A stretch of DNA of 64,000 bases from Phorcus lineatus (taxonomy: Eukaryota; Mollusca; Gastropoda; Trochida; Trochidae), in contig OV121092.1 of NCBI GenBank assembly GCA_921293015.1, positions 28,435,264-28,499,263 on the forward strand, read 5' to 3'. The notes under the pieces were generated by a model. That model had not been told where the DNA came from and did not search any database. It saw nothing but the letters and a program-made list of their open reading frames with translations. The position numbers and the translations under genes were made by a program. Positions 45,488-58,394 of the stretch are shown here, piece after piece (positions within the stretch are counted from its first letter, which is position 1; each line of letters begins with the position of its first letter).

Positions 45488-48188
45488 TAGCGGTACCAGT
45501 TTGGTTGATTATTTTATAGGTGGTTCAAGCTTTGTAAATCATGTTCATGATTTGCTTGTTCATAATAGGACAGAATCTGATCATTTACCAGTATCGTGTC
45601 AAATTTCTTTCAATTTAGATGCCCCTAAAAACATTGAGCAGTTAGCAAATTCAAGCTCATATACTACAAAAAGGTACATATGGAATGATGAAGGTAAATA
45701 TACTTTTATCGAAAATTTTAAGTCAAATGAAGCTCAAGCAATTTTAAGTAGTTTTCTTGACTGTGTCAACACAAATGTAAATGAGGCAGCATCTCTTCTT
45801 TGTAATCTAATTCAATCAGCTGGCTCTCACTTTGAAAAGAAACCAAAATCTACTTACCTAAATTCTGGTGAAAAAACACAACCAAAATGGTTTGATGAAG
45901 AATGTGTTGTTCTTAAAAAGTTGAAGTATGCAAAATTATTTGTCTTAAGGAACACTAATTGTAAAAGAAGCTTAGAAGCTTATCTTGAAGCTAAAAGAAA
46001 CTTCAGAAAAACATGCAGAAATAAACAAACAAAATTTGACAAAGAAACAGCAGAAAAAGCAAATCTTACAACTGGTGATTGTAAATCATTTTGGAGCGCC
46101 GTAAAATCTCTCTTGAAGGTTAAAAATCAAATGAATGACATTTCAATGGCAGATTGGCACACTTACTTCTCAGATTTATTAAATCCTGCCGGGAGACAAA
46201 CCGATGATTTTGATGAAACTGTGGAAATCTTTATTAAAAATCACGATTGTATTAATTGTGAAGAATGTAATAATTCACACTTGCTATCTGAGGTTATAAC
46301 AGAGGATGAGATATCCAAAGCTATAGCATCATTAAAAGTGAACAAATCCCCCGGTATTGACGGACTGTCAGCAGAATTTCTTAAATATGCTCCCCAGTTA
46401 CTTCAGTACTTACATTTACTATTCAACTCAATTCTCGACCATGGTATATTCCCAGATTCCTGGAATGTCGGGATGATACTTCCTCTATATAAGAAGGGTG
46501 ACCCCTCTGACCCAAATAACTACAGGGGCATATCACTATTAAATTCATTGGGAAAGGTTTTCACTTGTATCTTAGAACAAAGACTTCGAGTTTGGTTAGA
46601 ACTAAATGATTTATTGTCAGAAGCACAAGCTGGATTCAGACACGATTATTCTACCACTGATAACATTTTCGTCCTTCAGTCTTTAGCTCAGAAATATTTG
46701 AGAAAACCAAAACACCGTTTTTATGCCGCCTTTATAGATTTTAAAAAAGCATTTGATTCAGTTGAAAGGAATAAGTTACTCTATATTCTATTGCAGAATG
46801 GTATTCATGGTAAAATATACAACGTTATTGAAAACATGTATAGAAATGTTCGTGCTTGTGTTAAAAAAGGACAAAATATCACTGATATATTTACTACATC
46901 TAGCGGAGTACGACAAGGTTGCATGTTGAGTCCCTTGCTGTTCATATTTTTCATAAATCAACTGGTTATTGAACTGGAAACTGACTCATCAAGAGGGATA
47001 TTTGTTGATGAATTTATTGAAGCTATAAAACTGCTATTGTTTGCAGATGATATTGTCTTAGTTTCAGACTCCGTAAATGATTTGCAAAGAAAGCTGAAGG
47101 TGTTAGAATTATTTTGTAAGAAGTGGGGTCTTAAGGTAAATCTAGACAAATCTAATATCATTGTTTTCCGTAACGGCGGAGTACTAAAAAGTGTTGAGAA
47201 ATGGTTTTACAGAGGGAAACGAATGATGACAGTAACATATTACAAATATTTAGGAATTGTTTTTTCCTCAAGGTTGTGTTGGTCGAAAGCATGTGAAACA
47301 TTAGCTGTTCAAGCATCGAAAGCTTGTTTTCCGATATATCAACTTATGAAATTTTACCCACATCTTACCCTTAAAGTACCCATTGCATGTTATGGCAGTG
47401 AAATATGGGGATTTACCTTCCGAGAAAGTATTGAGAAGGTACAAAGTAACTACTTTAAGCGCTATTTACGACTCAATAAGAAAACATCTTCTAACGCAGT
47501 AATGGGAGAAATGGGGCGTTATCATCTATCCGTAACGTACTTTTGCCGATGTATACGATATTGGTGTCGTTTAATTCAAATGGATTCCAAAAGACATCCC
47601 CATGCCTGCTATAAGATGCAAAAAAAACAGGATGAAAATGGTAGTGTCAATTGGGTTACTCATGTAAGAAATCTTCTTTTTCAAACTGGTTATGCGTATG
47701 CTTGGATTTTCCAAGACTGTGGAAATGTACACACTTTTATGTCAATATTTAAACAAAGTTGTATTGATTTAGATATACAAGCTTGGTATCAGAAAGTAAA
47801 TGAGTCAACTTTTTTAAAACCATATGCATCGTTTAAGACTGTATTCGAACAAGAGTTATATTTGAGTATAGCACTCGATTCTGACCTAATTCAGGCTCTT
47901 GCTAGATTTAGATGTTTAGCTCACAATCTGAAAATACAATTGAAGCGTTATGATGCTAATGTACAATCATCTTGTTTGAATTGTGATAAGTGTGATTTAG
48001 ATGCTTTGGGTGATGAATTTCATTTTCTCCTTGTATGTCCTTACTTTAAAGATAGTAGAAAACAACTTATACCTGATTACTATTCTCAATATCCAACGCA
48101 GCAGAAATTTATACAATTGTTATCATGTAAGACAAAAAGTATTTTAAGATCACTTGCTTTATACTTAAAAAGAAACATGTATAGATAA
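45488..48188 (+). CDS. Non-LTR retrotransposon ORF2 protein, 5'-truncated (endonuclease end plus reverse transcriptase)
   Basis: The protein nicks target DNA and reverse-transcribes element RNA at the nick. The open frame runs 45480-48188 (about 900 codons), but its first codons come from the target site, so there is no native start. Residues 8-38 are the C-terminal end of an AP-type endonuclease, with SDHLPV (33-38). RT blocks: NKSPGIDG (288-295), FIDFKKAFDSV (418-428, first catalytic Asp), SGVRQGCMLSPLLF (475-488), LLLFADDIVLVS (518-529, FADD catalytic pair). The C-terminal region has CLNCDKC followed by DEFHFLLVCPYF, a zinc-finger-like Cys/His pattern. No internal stop or frameshift. Family assignment within the Jockey/CR1-like non-LTR elements is uncertain. 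Without most of the endonuclease it is presumably immobile. Confidence 0.93.
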
Positions 48189-48291
48189 TTGCTTCGCATA
48201 CCTGTTTTAATGTCTATTTTGTCACTACATGGAAATGTACATTGTACACAAATTTTGTACTCTGGGCCATGCGGCCTTCAATACAGAAAAT

Positions 48292-48426
<135 letters not shown>

Positions 48427-48435
48427 ATTGCATAA

Positions 48436-49355
48436 AATGCACTCAAAGCACTGACGGAAAGATTTACCATCAACTTAGAGAGGACGGCCTCTCGGCTACT
48501 GTACGCCATATATCATTTTGTGTGAAAATAACATGAAAAGACGCTCTACTTTTATCAACTTTGCAACATCATAAAAATAAACAATGTGCATGAATAGAAT
48601 ATCCACATAAGACAAATCAAAAATGCCTTTATTGTAACGCCGTAGCAAGGCCTATCAAGGTCGTAGCGCCGATGAATGGCTTTACTTCCTCATTCTCATT
48701 TTACCGAATGTCCGCTTTCAAATTTCTTGTAAAATCTAAATGAACCAAATTGTTACCCTCAATAACATGTTTCATCTGGGTTTTTTATAATCACGAACTG
48801 ATAACATAAACGGAAATGTCCCCTTGAATTTCGTTTCCACACAAAATATCCCGATAGGACTGTCCTTTTAAATGCTTTCATTGGAAAGTTGAAGCAGGAA
48901 TATCTAATTCAGTATGAACATTGTGTTCTAAAATATTCGATTATGTATTCCGATTGCCTACTTTGTAAAACATTGCACGATGAAAGATTCAAATTTGGAT
49001 TATACAGATTGTGTGGAACAATATCTCAGCGCTTCTATCTACACCTTATTCAATTGCTCAGGTACACTCTTTCCGAATACGCGTCTTCTGTTCCAATATC
49101 AGAGACACATACTGAAAACAAAACACTTTACGTTCTCTTAAAAGATATTCTATTGTAGAAAAAAATCATCATATATTCGAATATTGTAAAAAAGTTATTT
49201 TGATAGAATTCATTTACCTCAAGTTCTCAAAGAAATATCATTACTTTTTTATTATGATTAAGTGTAATCATAAGACATAAATCTTATTATGCATTTACAC
49301 ATTGTCATTTGTAATATTTTCTGTATAAATATGTTCGACATTTTGACTTTGTTTT

Positions 49356-49360
<5 letters not shown>
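48436..49360. other. Non-coding stretch, probably inside gene 3 intron 1
   Basis: An 89-aa frame at 48889-49158 (+) has no recognisable domain. On the minus strand an ATG|GTAAAT junction lies near 48480, a weaker alternative first exon for gene 3. Confidence 0.4.
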
Positions 49361-49393
<33 letters not shown>

Positions 49394-49500
49394 AAATGAA
49401 ATACTTCAGACGACACTTGCTGTAGATATCATTTTAATGATGACTGTCATCATTAAAATGATATCTACAGCAAGTGTCGTCTGAAGTATTTCATTTTTTC
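49361..49500. repeat. (TA)n run followed by a 111-bp perfect palindrome
   Basis: After a (TA)14 run (49361-49389), 49390-49444 and 49446-49500 are exact reverse complements: 55-bp arms with one central T. The arms start GAAAAAATGAAATACTTC and end GATGAC at the centre. No coding sequence, no TSD seen. Confidence 0.95.
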
Positions 49501-49545
49501 AAATATACATTTACTTCACGTGCAACCTTTCACCTTTTTACCTAT

Positions 49546-49675
49546 ATGCAGTCGTGGAAATAAAGATTACACAGAAGCTAGGGGTAGATTTGAGAACATG
49601 CATTATATAATGCATGTTCGCATGTTCTCAAATCTACCCCTAGCTTCTGTGTAATCTTTATTTCCACGACTGCAT
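49546..49675. repeat. Second 55-bp-arm palindrome with 20-nt loop
   Basis: 49546-49600 and 49621-49675 are exact reverse complements, starting ATGCAGTCGTGGAAATAAAG. The loop itself contains TTATATAA, and GAACATGCAT...ATGCATGTTC forms an inner 26-bp palindrome. It begins only 45 nt after the first palindrome and has the same arm length but unrelated sequence. Confidence 0.95.
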
Positions 49676-49849
49676 TTACCGGGTACCCAGTTTACTGCTA
49701 GATAAACTAATGTGAATAACATCAGTTCATATTGACTAAATGAATTCTTCATTTGTGAAAGTCACCTGATCTGTGCAGAAAACGAAATAATGCGAAAAGG
49801 TTGCGGTAGGTGACACTTATAACAAAACAAAACATTTTGATTCTTATTG

Positions 49850-50135
49850 TAATTTTACCCAAAAACATTTATTATTCAGAATCTAATTTTACTGAAAAAC
49901 ATTAGGGTTCGTATTTTACTTCAACCTTAAACATTTTGTTCAGAATCTTATTTTACCTCAAAACATTTTATTGAGAATCCTTTTTTACCCAAAAACATTT
50001 TATTCAGAATCTTATTTCTTCCGAAACAGTTTTATTCAAAAGCTTATTTTACCCAAACTAATTTTATTCAAAATATCATTTTACCCCAAAACCTTTTTTA
50101 TTCAGAATCTTATTTTACCCAAAAACATATTTTTT
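49850..50135 (+). repeat. Imperfect tandem repeat, about 36-bp units
   Basis: A unit of the form CATTTTATTCAGAATCTTAT then TTTACCCAAAAA recurs seven or eight times with substitutions and length variation. The overlapping 66-aa frame (49971-50171) is a by-product. Confidence 0.8.
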
Positions 50136-51435
50136 TTCAAACTGCAATTTTCACTTGTATCGATACATTAACTAATCAACCTTTCTAGCTTGTAATGTTA
50201 AGCGGTGTTCACCTCAATCATTATTACCACTAATCACTTCGTATGATTACCTATCCATCTTCATATTAACAAGAGTTGTACTTCTCATAATGATTATCAT
50301 TATCATCAGATAATATTGATTGGAATACTTATAATCAGCTAGAGAGAAGCCCATTACCATACAACATGGTAATCTGTTGAGTGCATTTATGCATAAATGA
50401 TTATCATTGAAATCACTTGCTCTAATTATAACTACTGCATTTTATTGGCAGAGTGCGGTGAGATTGTGCGCGTCAATATTCGGCTTTGGCATAAATGATT
50501 TACTTAACCAACAGACTGTTACTATATCTAATGTTAGATTTGCAGTGTATTCATATGACATAAATACTAATAACACCAAAAGACTGAAATCATAAAGTTA
50601 GATTTAACATGTCACTACTTTGTATATAGTTTACTGTATTATCAAATGGTAATAATATCGCTATTATTACCCGTGTCACTATTTGCTTCAAACATAATTG
50701 CAAACATAAATTACAACAGAATGCCATTACATCATTATATTACATGTATATGTCATCTTCGAGCTTCAAATAAAAGTTGTTATCATACCAACAGAATTGC
50801 ATTGTACTACTTTATTTCTCATTTCTGGGTTGTAACACAGATGCTATAATCTATTAACAAAATGTCATCATATTGCTTAAAGGTTCGTTTCGATATTTTG
50901 TCTTAACTTAACTGCTATATTTGATAAACTTAAAGAGACAGTCCGTGAGTTGTTAGAGTCACGTATGGTATTAAACCAATTACACAGAAGTACTGATTGA
51001 TGCAGTAAAGTACATTTCAAGTCTACTCGGTTTTGTTAAGTATTATATTCATAAATTCGCGATAATGTCAAAATTCAGACAATCCCTTCATTAGTTAACC
51101 GTAATTTCGGAAGTGTAAAGAAAATAGATAAGAAAAGTTAATTTTGAGGTTTCATTTCAGGACAGACAACGTCATGGCTCGTTGTTATCAAAGTCTTATA
51201 AGTAATGGTATCAAAATATTCCCTTTTCTCTAATTGTTTAAACATATTTGTGTGCGATAATAATGTTATACTTTTGAAGGAAAACACCCAAACAATCGGC
51301 ATATAAACGAAAAGAAGAATTAAATTTTTAAATTTAAATAAAGCTATTTATATGCTTCTGACGAAACATAAGTAAGTAATCTAATCTAAATAACATTTAA
51401 AACTAACTTTTTAACCAAACAAGAATAACTTTCAA
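50136..51435. other. AT-rich non-coding stretch
   Basis: Short frames at 50407-50595 and 50646-50849 have no domains. No gene is seen; it would be gene 3 intron 1 if the proposed first exon is right. Confidence 0.4.
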
Positions 51436-51504
51436 ATAAATGCCTACGTTATTTGCCAAGAAGAGAGGACAAATTCCACTTTTTAAAACAAATGCATCAC
51501 TTAC

Positions 51505-51725
51505 CATTTTGAGCACAGAAAGTTACACAACTGTTTGCTTCAGTCCAAAATTACCAATTCTTCCAAAACTATATAGGAATCTAGTAAATAGTGTTGATGT
51601 CTGTTACTACTCAACTCGTAGCAACATTCAGATCACTGATTGTTCTCACTTGCATGTTGACTATCCCTTAATCGCATCGTTTGATGCATCTGTTTCCATG
51701 GTAACAACATTTACCAGTAACCAAT
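51505..51725 (-). promoter_or_regulatory. Proposed promoter and ATG-only first exon of alpha-tubulin gene 3
   Basis: On the minus strand aaaATG at 51507-51505 is followed by GTAAGTG, a consensus donor, with A at -3. CTATATAG (51569-51576) lies about 65 nt upstream as a TATA-like element. GTTTCCATGGTAAC (51692-51705), a near-consensus RFX X-box, lies 185 nt upstream, and a CCAAT box at 51721-51725 sits just beyond. This mirrors genes 1 and 2. It would give an intron 1 of 6133 nt containing the LINE and the palindromes. The 95-aa plus-strand frame at 51440-51727 overlaps and is probably not coding. Confidence 0.42.
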
Positions 51726-51729
51726 AGCA

Positions 51730-52760
51730 ACCTTCAGTGCCATCATTGAAAATGTGTATGTCATTAGGAGAGCAGATTAAAGACATAGTATCGACTTCAC
51801 TTTAATATGAATGGAATTTTTGTCGGATGTCGGACAATTTGTTTGCACTGGCGTACCCTTATCAGAGGACCCAATTAGCCCAACACAAAGGTATATTTAA
51901 AGTATGAAATAGCTTTAGTATATGATTGCCTGTGAAAAACCGTATTTTTCAGTGAAATGAACCGATCATCAGCGAAAGGTAGTCATACTCAATATGTTCA
52001 TTAATAGAATATATAGAGGGTACTTAAGGGATTTCGTAAAATGGAATTTTTTATTGAGTTTAATGGGTAAAGTTGTTGCGACATTGTCGGCAATGTCGGC
52101 CGCAAAAAGGAGGAAGTATATTTTTGATTGATTAACTTGCTTATTTCATAGTAATCTTTTCAAACATTATTTATAAAGAATGTATTGTGTCGAAGTCACG
52201 ATGTCGAGAGATCAAATATACCGAACAGGGGTATTTGACAAACTACATCAAGTATTTAAATTATTATTCTAACGATGGTTTTAAGTTTAAAATGTTACAC
52301 AATGTACTTTCATATATCAACGTTATTCTCGTTTGTATATATCGTAAAAAAATATCTCCGGGTAGTGGCTAGTGACGAAAGCTGTAAGTCACGGTAGCCT
52401 GGAAGAAAGTTGATATCACTATAATTTCACAATAAGATATACTAATATAATATTTTAAAAAACATGTTATCGCTTCTTGAGGAGCCACTCTGTGATTTTC
52501 AAGACACACATTAGCTATGATACGAACCTAATGTCAAATGTGATGATATGAATTATAAATGTTTCCCTTGTTCATCCTCAAAAGACAAATATATGATAAC
52601 TAATTGTTTTCAATGAAATTCAAAAACAGCCCTGTATATGAGCAGAAGCCGAAATCCGCATACTTCTAATTTTCATGGACAATAATTTTGTGATATAGTA
52701 TACACTATCGACGCCAACCTGTCCTTCTGACTGCTTTAGATAAGTTTTCCAATACTACGT
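51730..52760. other. Intergenic DNA
   Basis: No gene is seen. A small GCGACATTG/CAATGTCGGC hairpin is near 52078-52099. Confidence 0.4.
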
Positions 52761-52762
52761 TA

Positions 52763-52800
52763 GACCAAGGACGTGTATAGGCCTATACAAATCCTTGGTT
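52763..52800. repeat. 38-bp hairpin
   Basis: GACCAAGGACGTGTATAGG is mirrored by CCTATACAAATCCTTGGTT around a TAGGCCTA centre, with flanking GTTAGAC on both sides in direct orientation. Confidence 0.6.
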
Positions 52801-52964
52801 AGACTAAATGACGCGAGTTATTGTTCCAGTTTTCGATCCTGATCTCGACTTTATACCTGCAAATCGTCACCGTACAAAACCGTTCTTCTGGATCAAAAGA
52901 TGACATTGATAAAGTTTGGTTAATGTGACTCCAAAAAATTCTATTTAAGTCATTCTCTGACTTT

Positions 52965-53192
52965 TTCGAGGCAAAGTTTATTGAAGGCCACGCACAAAAA
53001 AAGTTCATTACCCACATCAATCTTTCCCCCGACTTTTTCAGATCTTTGCGTGCATTCTGGGCCTCAATGTTAAATTTCAACCTAATCCTCCTTATAGTGT
53101 CGTACGACAAGGCTTAGCACGTCATACCGCAAAACTCGTGACGTAAAACACAACAAATTTCCCAGCTGAGAATGCAAAAAAAATAGCTCATG
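52965..53192 (+). repeat. Dispersed repeat pair member C1
   Basis: Aligns in order with 55040-55262: CACATCAATCTTTCCCC, TTTGCGTGCATT, GACCAGGGCTTACCACGTCA-type block (here GACAAGGCTTAGCACGTCAT), GTGACGTA.AACACA, and AGCTGA.AATGCAA. Both copies share orientation and lie about 2.1 kb apart. A 103-aa minus frame (52799-53110) overlaps and has no domain. Confidence 0.65.
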
Positions 53193-53640
53193 CTAACTTT
53201 CTTCAACCATTTACCATAATGGTTCACTTAAAGTTTACCATTACAATGGTTAGGGTTAATAATGCCTACAGGGAAAAACGCCTACAAGGAACAATGCCTA
53301 CAGTGATTGTTGTGACTGCGACACGCTTACCTGCACACAAGTGAACTGTACCAAATAGTTTGAAATAATGCCTACAATAGAGCATAAGCTAACAGATTAA
53401 GAAAGTAACAGACAACAAGCAATTGGTTTGATAGCAATGTATTTGATAGATTCATCTCATATACTCGTACTATTGAGAGGGAATTGCTTTCATGAATTAA
53501 AACAATCCTTTAAAACTAAGTAAAATCTTAAACATTCTCAAGTCATGTTAATAAGCAGGAACTATCATTTTTGTAAGCAATACTCTAAGTGAGAAGGAAC
53601 TTTATTAGTTTATAGTGTGTTGAAGGGCCACAGAGTATCT
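53193..53640. other. Non-coding stretch
   Basis: Short repeats of AATGCCTACA near 53262-53370 and an AACCATTTACCATAATGGTT inverted repeat at about 53208-53227 are the only structures seen. Confidence 0.4.
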
Positions 53641-53641
53641 T

Positions 53642-53850
53642 ATTGGAGTCAAATATGCCAAACTTCATAAGTAGTGTTATTTTATCGAGAAGTGGTTTTA
53701 GTTTCCAAAATTTAGTATCTTAGTGCTTATGAGTTCAGTATAATGACAATAAAACAGGTTAAAGTCTCGATTTCTGATCGAAAAACCGGACAGTGACGCT
53801 CGTCAATGACTCAAACATAATTTGGAAAGTTATTTACAGCAGACACAAAT
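53642..53850 (+). repeat. Dispersed repeat, copy B
   Basis: Partner of 14038-14222: GGAGTCAAATATGCCAAACT, TCGAGAAGTGGTTTTAG, AAACCGGACAGTGACGC, TCAATGACTCAAACAT and TTATTTACAGCAGA in the same order. Class unknown. Confidence 0.6.
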
Positions 53851-55039
53851 GTCTAATATACATGTAAAATGTACGCAGAATTTCGACGATTTTGGCTACA
53901 AGACAACGAGATCAATTTTAACAAAAGTGATTATGTCACATTAAATGTATATGTTGTAAATATATTGTAGAAATATTGTGATAAAAACATGTTTTCAAAT
54001 TTTAACAAAATTGATAATTTAATGTCGTTTGAAATAACGATGTGCTAACAATATGGTGTTTTGTTTTCATTTGAGGAACATTCCACTTAGCTTATAGGGT
54101 GAAGGTTGTTAAATTTAGAGCCACAGGTGCATGGAGATGTTTTGATAAGACTGTAGGCATTCTTCATTAGTGAACGCCACCATTACAATATCTTAAGAAT
54201 TTTACAATCTAGGTAAAACTAGCGGTGATATTTTACGTACAGTTAGTTTTAAATAGATTAGGGTGATTAAAGACTATATATTTCCATCTACTTACTTATA
54301 TGTATTGTCACTTCCGGCTGAATTTGTTCAACGGGACCCTCGACCTCCATTCACATAATTCGGTCTTAACTCTTAAACGCACTAGTGCACGCCAATATTT
54401 CGTAAACACAATGAATGCACAGATACTGCATATCTCCCTATATTACTCACTATCCTCACTCAAGTAATCTGCCTCGTAAGTTATTTAACAAATTTTTACG
54501 TATTCAGGTAGTGAAGTGGATTTTTAAAGGCCGGAAGTATTTAATGTTACGTTACATTAAATCCGCATGAACTACGATATCGGAAATATTAGGATTTTGA
54601 TCATAACCATAAGCCGAAACGGCAGCCGCTATGGTCAATCTAATAACAATGCTAATACTGTGTTATTAAATCGGTTAATTTACAACATTGCTTTCATAAA
54701 ACATATTTCATGATCTGTTCTCAGTTCAGAATTTAGGTAAATTCAAAAGCTGCACACAGTACTAGTTCAGCCGTTTCCAAGTGTCAATAATTTATCCGTT
54801 TTGTGCACAGCTAACCATGGATTTTTATATGTCCAAGCCGACAGCGGCTGTCTTTACGTTTTTATTGTTGATTGCAGATAAATTGTAAAGAATGTTTAGT
54901 ATTTCATTGCATCGATAGAAAGTTTAAGTGAATGCATAAGTCATCATAAACCTTAAAATAGCCAATTTAAACCGTAAAAGCGTGCACTAGTGCCTTTAAG
55001 CAATGAACTAATATAAATTGACCGTGAAACCTTAAAAGT
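53851..55039. other. Intergenic DNA
   Basis: I see no gene. AT-rich throughout with no clear repeat. Confidence 0.45.
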
Positions 55040-55262
55040 GATTGGTTAACTTTTGCAAGGCACTCACATCAATCTTTCCCCTGGCGTTTTTCAACCATTT
55101 TCAGAAATTTGCGTGCATTTAAGCCCCAATTATTGAAATTAAAAACACCCTATCCTTCCCCGTTGTCGCAGACCAGGGCTTACCACGTCATTCGCAAGAG
55201 CCGTGACGTAGAACACATGACATTTCCTAGCTGAAAATGCAATGACTAGCTTATCCTTACCG
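55040..55262 (+). repeat. Dispersed repeat pair member C2
   Basis: Homologous to 52965-53192 in the same orientation: CACATCAATCTTTCCCCTGG, TTTGCGTGCATTTAAGCC, GACCAGGGCTTACCACGTCA, GTGACGTAGAACACATGACA and TAGCTGAAAATGCAATGA. More complete at its left end than C1. Confidence 0.65.
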
Positions 55263-57000
55263 TTTTTTCATTTACGGAAATAACATAAAAAGGCGATCAT
55301 CTCAACGAGGCATGCGTCTGTCACAAGTATCGGCGATGCATATACTATATGCTCGGGATATAGCATTCGCGATGCGACGCTAATGGGGTGCAGATTATTT
55401 GTTGCCGACCGGCAGGCGTCACCCAACTGTAAAACGTGCTTTAAAATGAAAATTATTGAAAACGAGACAGGAAAAATTGGTGTAAGTGATCAAACTTTTG
55501 CTCAAAAAGAATAACTGGTTCAATTTAGTGGCTTTGCAAAAGTGAGTATATTATGTCAAAGATGCAAGATACATATTCTTCAACTTACGACTTTGTCATA
55601 CTTACATTACTGAAAAAGAAATTCTGATTAAACATGTAGTTTTAACCTTCATTCTGAACTGTTATAATTGAATTCATCAATTCGTTAGAAAGGTTTTGAG
55701 AAGTTTGGGGCTTGAAAGAAAATTGTGCAAACCCTCACGCCCGTCCTCCAAACCTCCAAAATTAATTAACGCCATGCTTCGGATACTTTGATCTTCTAAA
55801 CTGTTGGAAACAGGTATTTATCAGATACGCATGGTTGGATTTTCATGTTTTGAAAATTATATCCTATGAATATGGTTACAGTGTAGGAGTACTGGTACAG
55901 TGAACTAAATCAAGATTAATGATTTTGGGAAATCAGCAGAGAAGGGAAATTTCATTTAAAAACAATTCATTTTTAAAAGAAAAATGGACCCTCAACCCCA
56001 ACCCCTTACCCTCTGTAATGTGAATAACATAACAAACAAAAGAGCGAAAGTTAGGGAAATGTTATCTACATTGTTTTGCATTTACGCTAAAAAAATAATT
56101 ATGGGGATGCGTGTGGTTAATAAGGGGGCGGGATAACGCACGTGTTACTCCGTCCAATAATCAAGGCCTTGCATCTTTTTCTTTTCTTCCCGTCTGTCCA
56201 TGTTAAAGCTGGGACGGTGTAGATTTCACTTTATGACGTAACCTCATTGATTTATAGCAGTTGATTGACACATGAGATGAAACAGATAACCGGATATTAT
56301 GTCATAAGGCGACAGCGGAAGTCACATCTGGATTATTGACAGCTTTCCCTTCGAAATATCCTAGTGGGTGCATTATAAGTGTATGAATTCGCCTATCAAA
56401 TAAATTAGCCAAACTAGAGATTTGACAATAATGAACAAACAAGAAACTGTCTACCATGACCGCTGCTTAACTATGAACGGAGGACTAAATAGTTTGTAAA
56501 TTGTTATGTTTAAACAGAAATACTCTGGTTCAAAGCGGCCATGCAAAGTTGGATGTATATTATGTGAATGCGTTATAAGTTTATGATATTCATAATACCA
56601 TACACTTGGAAGGAAGTTGAGTATCCCACAGTGTCTGTACCAATTCGTGTTGACTTATGATATAACTGAAACAACAACAATTTATAAAGATAATTTTGGT
56701 CTGATTTTTAAAGTTTCTATATAAATGAAAAATCTCTTAAAAACAGAAGTTTTTGGACAAATTGGTGTATTGCAATTTAAGTATTGCTTCAAAAATAAAA
56801 TTTAAAAACTAAATATTAGATGTTGAAATATGAACTGATTACATTTTTGTAATTTTGTTTAATAAGGTTATTAGTATTAGAGAAAACAGTATTTGACGTA
56901 AACCATACAAGATAAAAAGGAATTAACAGACTGTCATAATCCTCGTATTCAATGATAATGAAGAATAAGAATTGCTTGATATTACTTAGGGAGCACAATT
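55263..57000. other. Intergenic DNA
   Basis: No gene is seen over about 1.7 kb. A GC-richer patch at 55290-55430 has no open frame of note. A 60-aa minus frame (56816-56998) is AT-driven. Confidence 0.45.
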
Positions 57001-57002
57001 GA

Positions 57003-57215
57003 CAGCTACGGTTATAGATTTAATCAAAGTTATAGTTACACCTACAGTTACAGTTATAGTTACATCTACATGTAGATGCAGTTATAGCTCCAGTTAAGTT
57101 ATAGTTACATCTACATGTTAAAGTTACAGTTACAGCTACGATTACGGTTACAGCCCCAGTTACAGTTGTTACATCTACAGTTGAAGTTACAGAAACAGTT
57201 ACAATTACAGTTATA
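57003..57215. repeat. Imperfect hexamer repeat (TACAGT / TATAGT)
   Basis: Dense short units such as GTTACAGTTATAGTTACA with interspersed ATCTACATGTAGATG. The 76-aa minus-strand frame over it is a by-product of the repeat. Confidence 0.8.
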
Positions 57216-58394
57216 TTTTTATAAACAAATATCCATTCAGAAATAACCACATTTGATTAGTCGTATTTGTTATCGAAAATACTTGAATACAATGAATATT
57301 CTTATTGTGCTAGGACGGAATTTAAAAAAAGAAAAACAATAAATAATATATATATTTGCCGGAAGACCCACATAAATGTATCTATCCTCAGGTATGTTTA
57401 ATGCCCTTGTTTTCACCTTTCGTCGTTGATTTCAATCTTTTAGTATATGGGATACGGCCTTTCAGAATGGGATACTAGTAAATGAAAGCGAAAGGCATTG
57501 TAAAACCAAATTTAAATAATATTTGATAGGTACTAATGTGATTATCTGTTAATTTGTCTTCCTATGCATGGCTCCTTGCGATCAATACTTGCGTGATGAA
57601 TCGATCGATAAAAATGAACCTTTAAAATATTGGGTGTTAATAACAAAAACATCTCAAGTGATGCTTTACCGTACTGTCATACAGACTTGAGTAATAGAGT
57701 ACCCTCATTTGTCCGTATTGTTGCATATAACTTATGTTTTTAACTAGAGGACGAGGCCGAATGCCGAGTGATAAGGATAAAGGTAGTACAGCTATTTTCG
57801 AAGCAATTATTTCTTTTCAGCATGCCAATATTAGTGCGTTTAGTAATTTTTTCACCAACATAAACAAATGAAGCCAAAATATGTTTCTAGTCGAATCGAA
57901 TTCTTTCTTCCATGGAATAAATAAATTGAAAAGATTTAAGGTAAAATAAAACTGTATTACTTTTCCGACATTTACAGGCCAGAAAAATCTAGTATTGCGT
58001 AATTAAGTAATGGGGACGTTTTCTTCTGAGAGAGGTTATTTCCAGAAATAAGCAATATTTAGACGATCAATTATGACGGTTTATTTAGCAACAGAACATA
58101 TGTTTCATATACAATTCCATGACATTTATTCATTTAATATCACTATAGTTTATTCAATATCACCTTGTCTGTACAGATAAAGTCTCATACATGAAGTGAT
58201 ACTGCGTATTACTGAAAAACGTGAGTCACATATTCACACATATGTATAAGCAATAGATCGTACACATATAACAAACATCTTTCAATTAGCATCGCATAAT
58301 TGTAATATATAATTATTTTTAGTATCTACATATTTCGATAATATTATTTTAAAAATAACAAATGCATGGGTACCTTTGGAACAAAATCGTAATT
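57216..58394. other. AT-rich intergenic DNA
   Basis: I see no gene or clear repeat. Confidence 0.45.

Noticed and set aside
53255-53270. Telomere-like TTAGGG
   Set aside because: A single copy only; no array.
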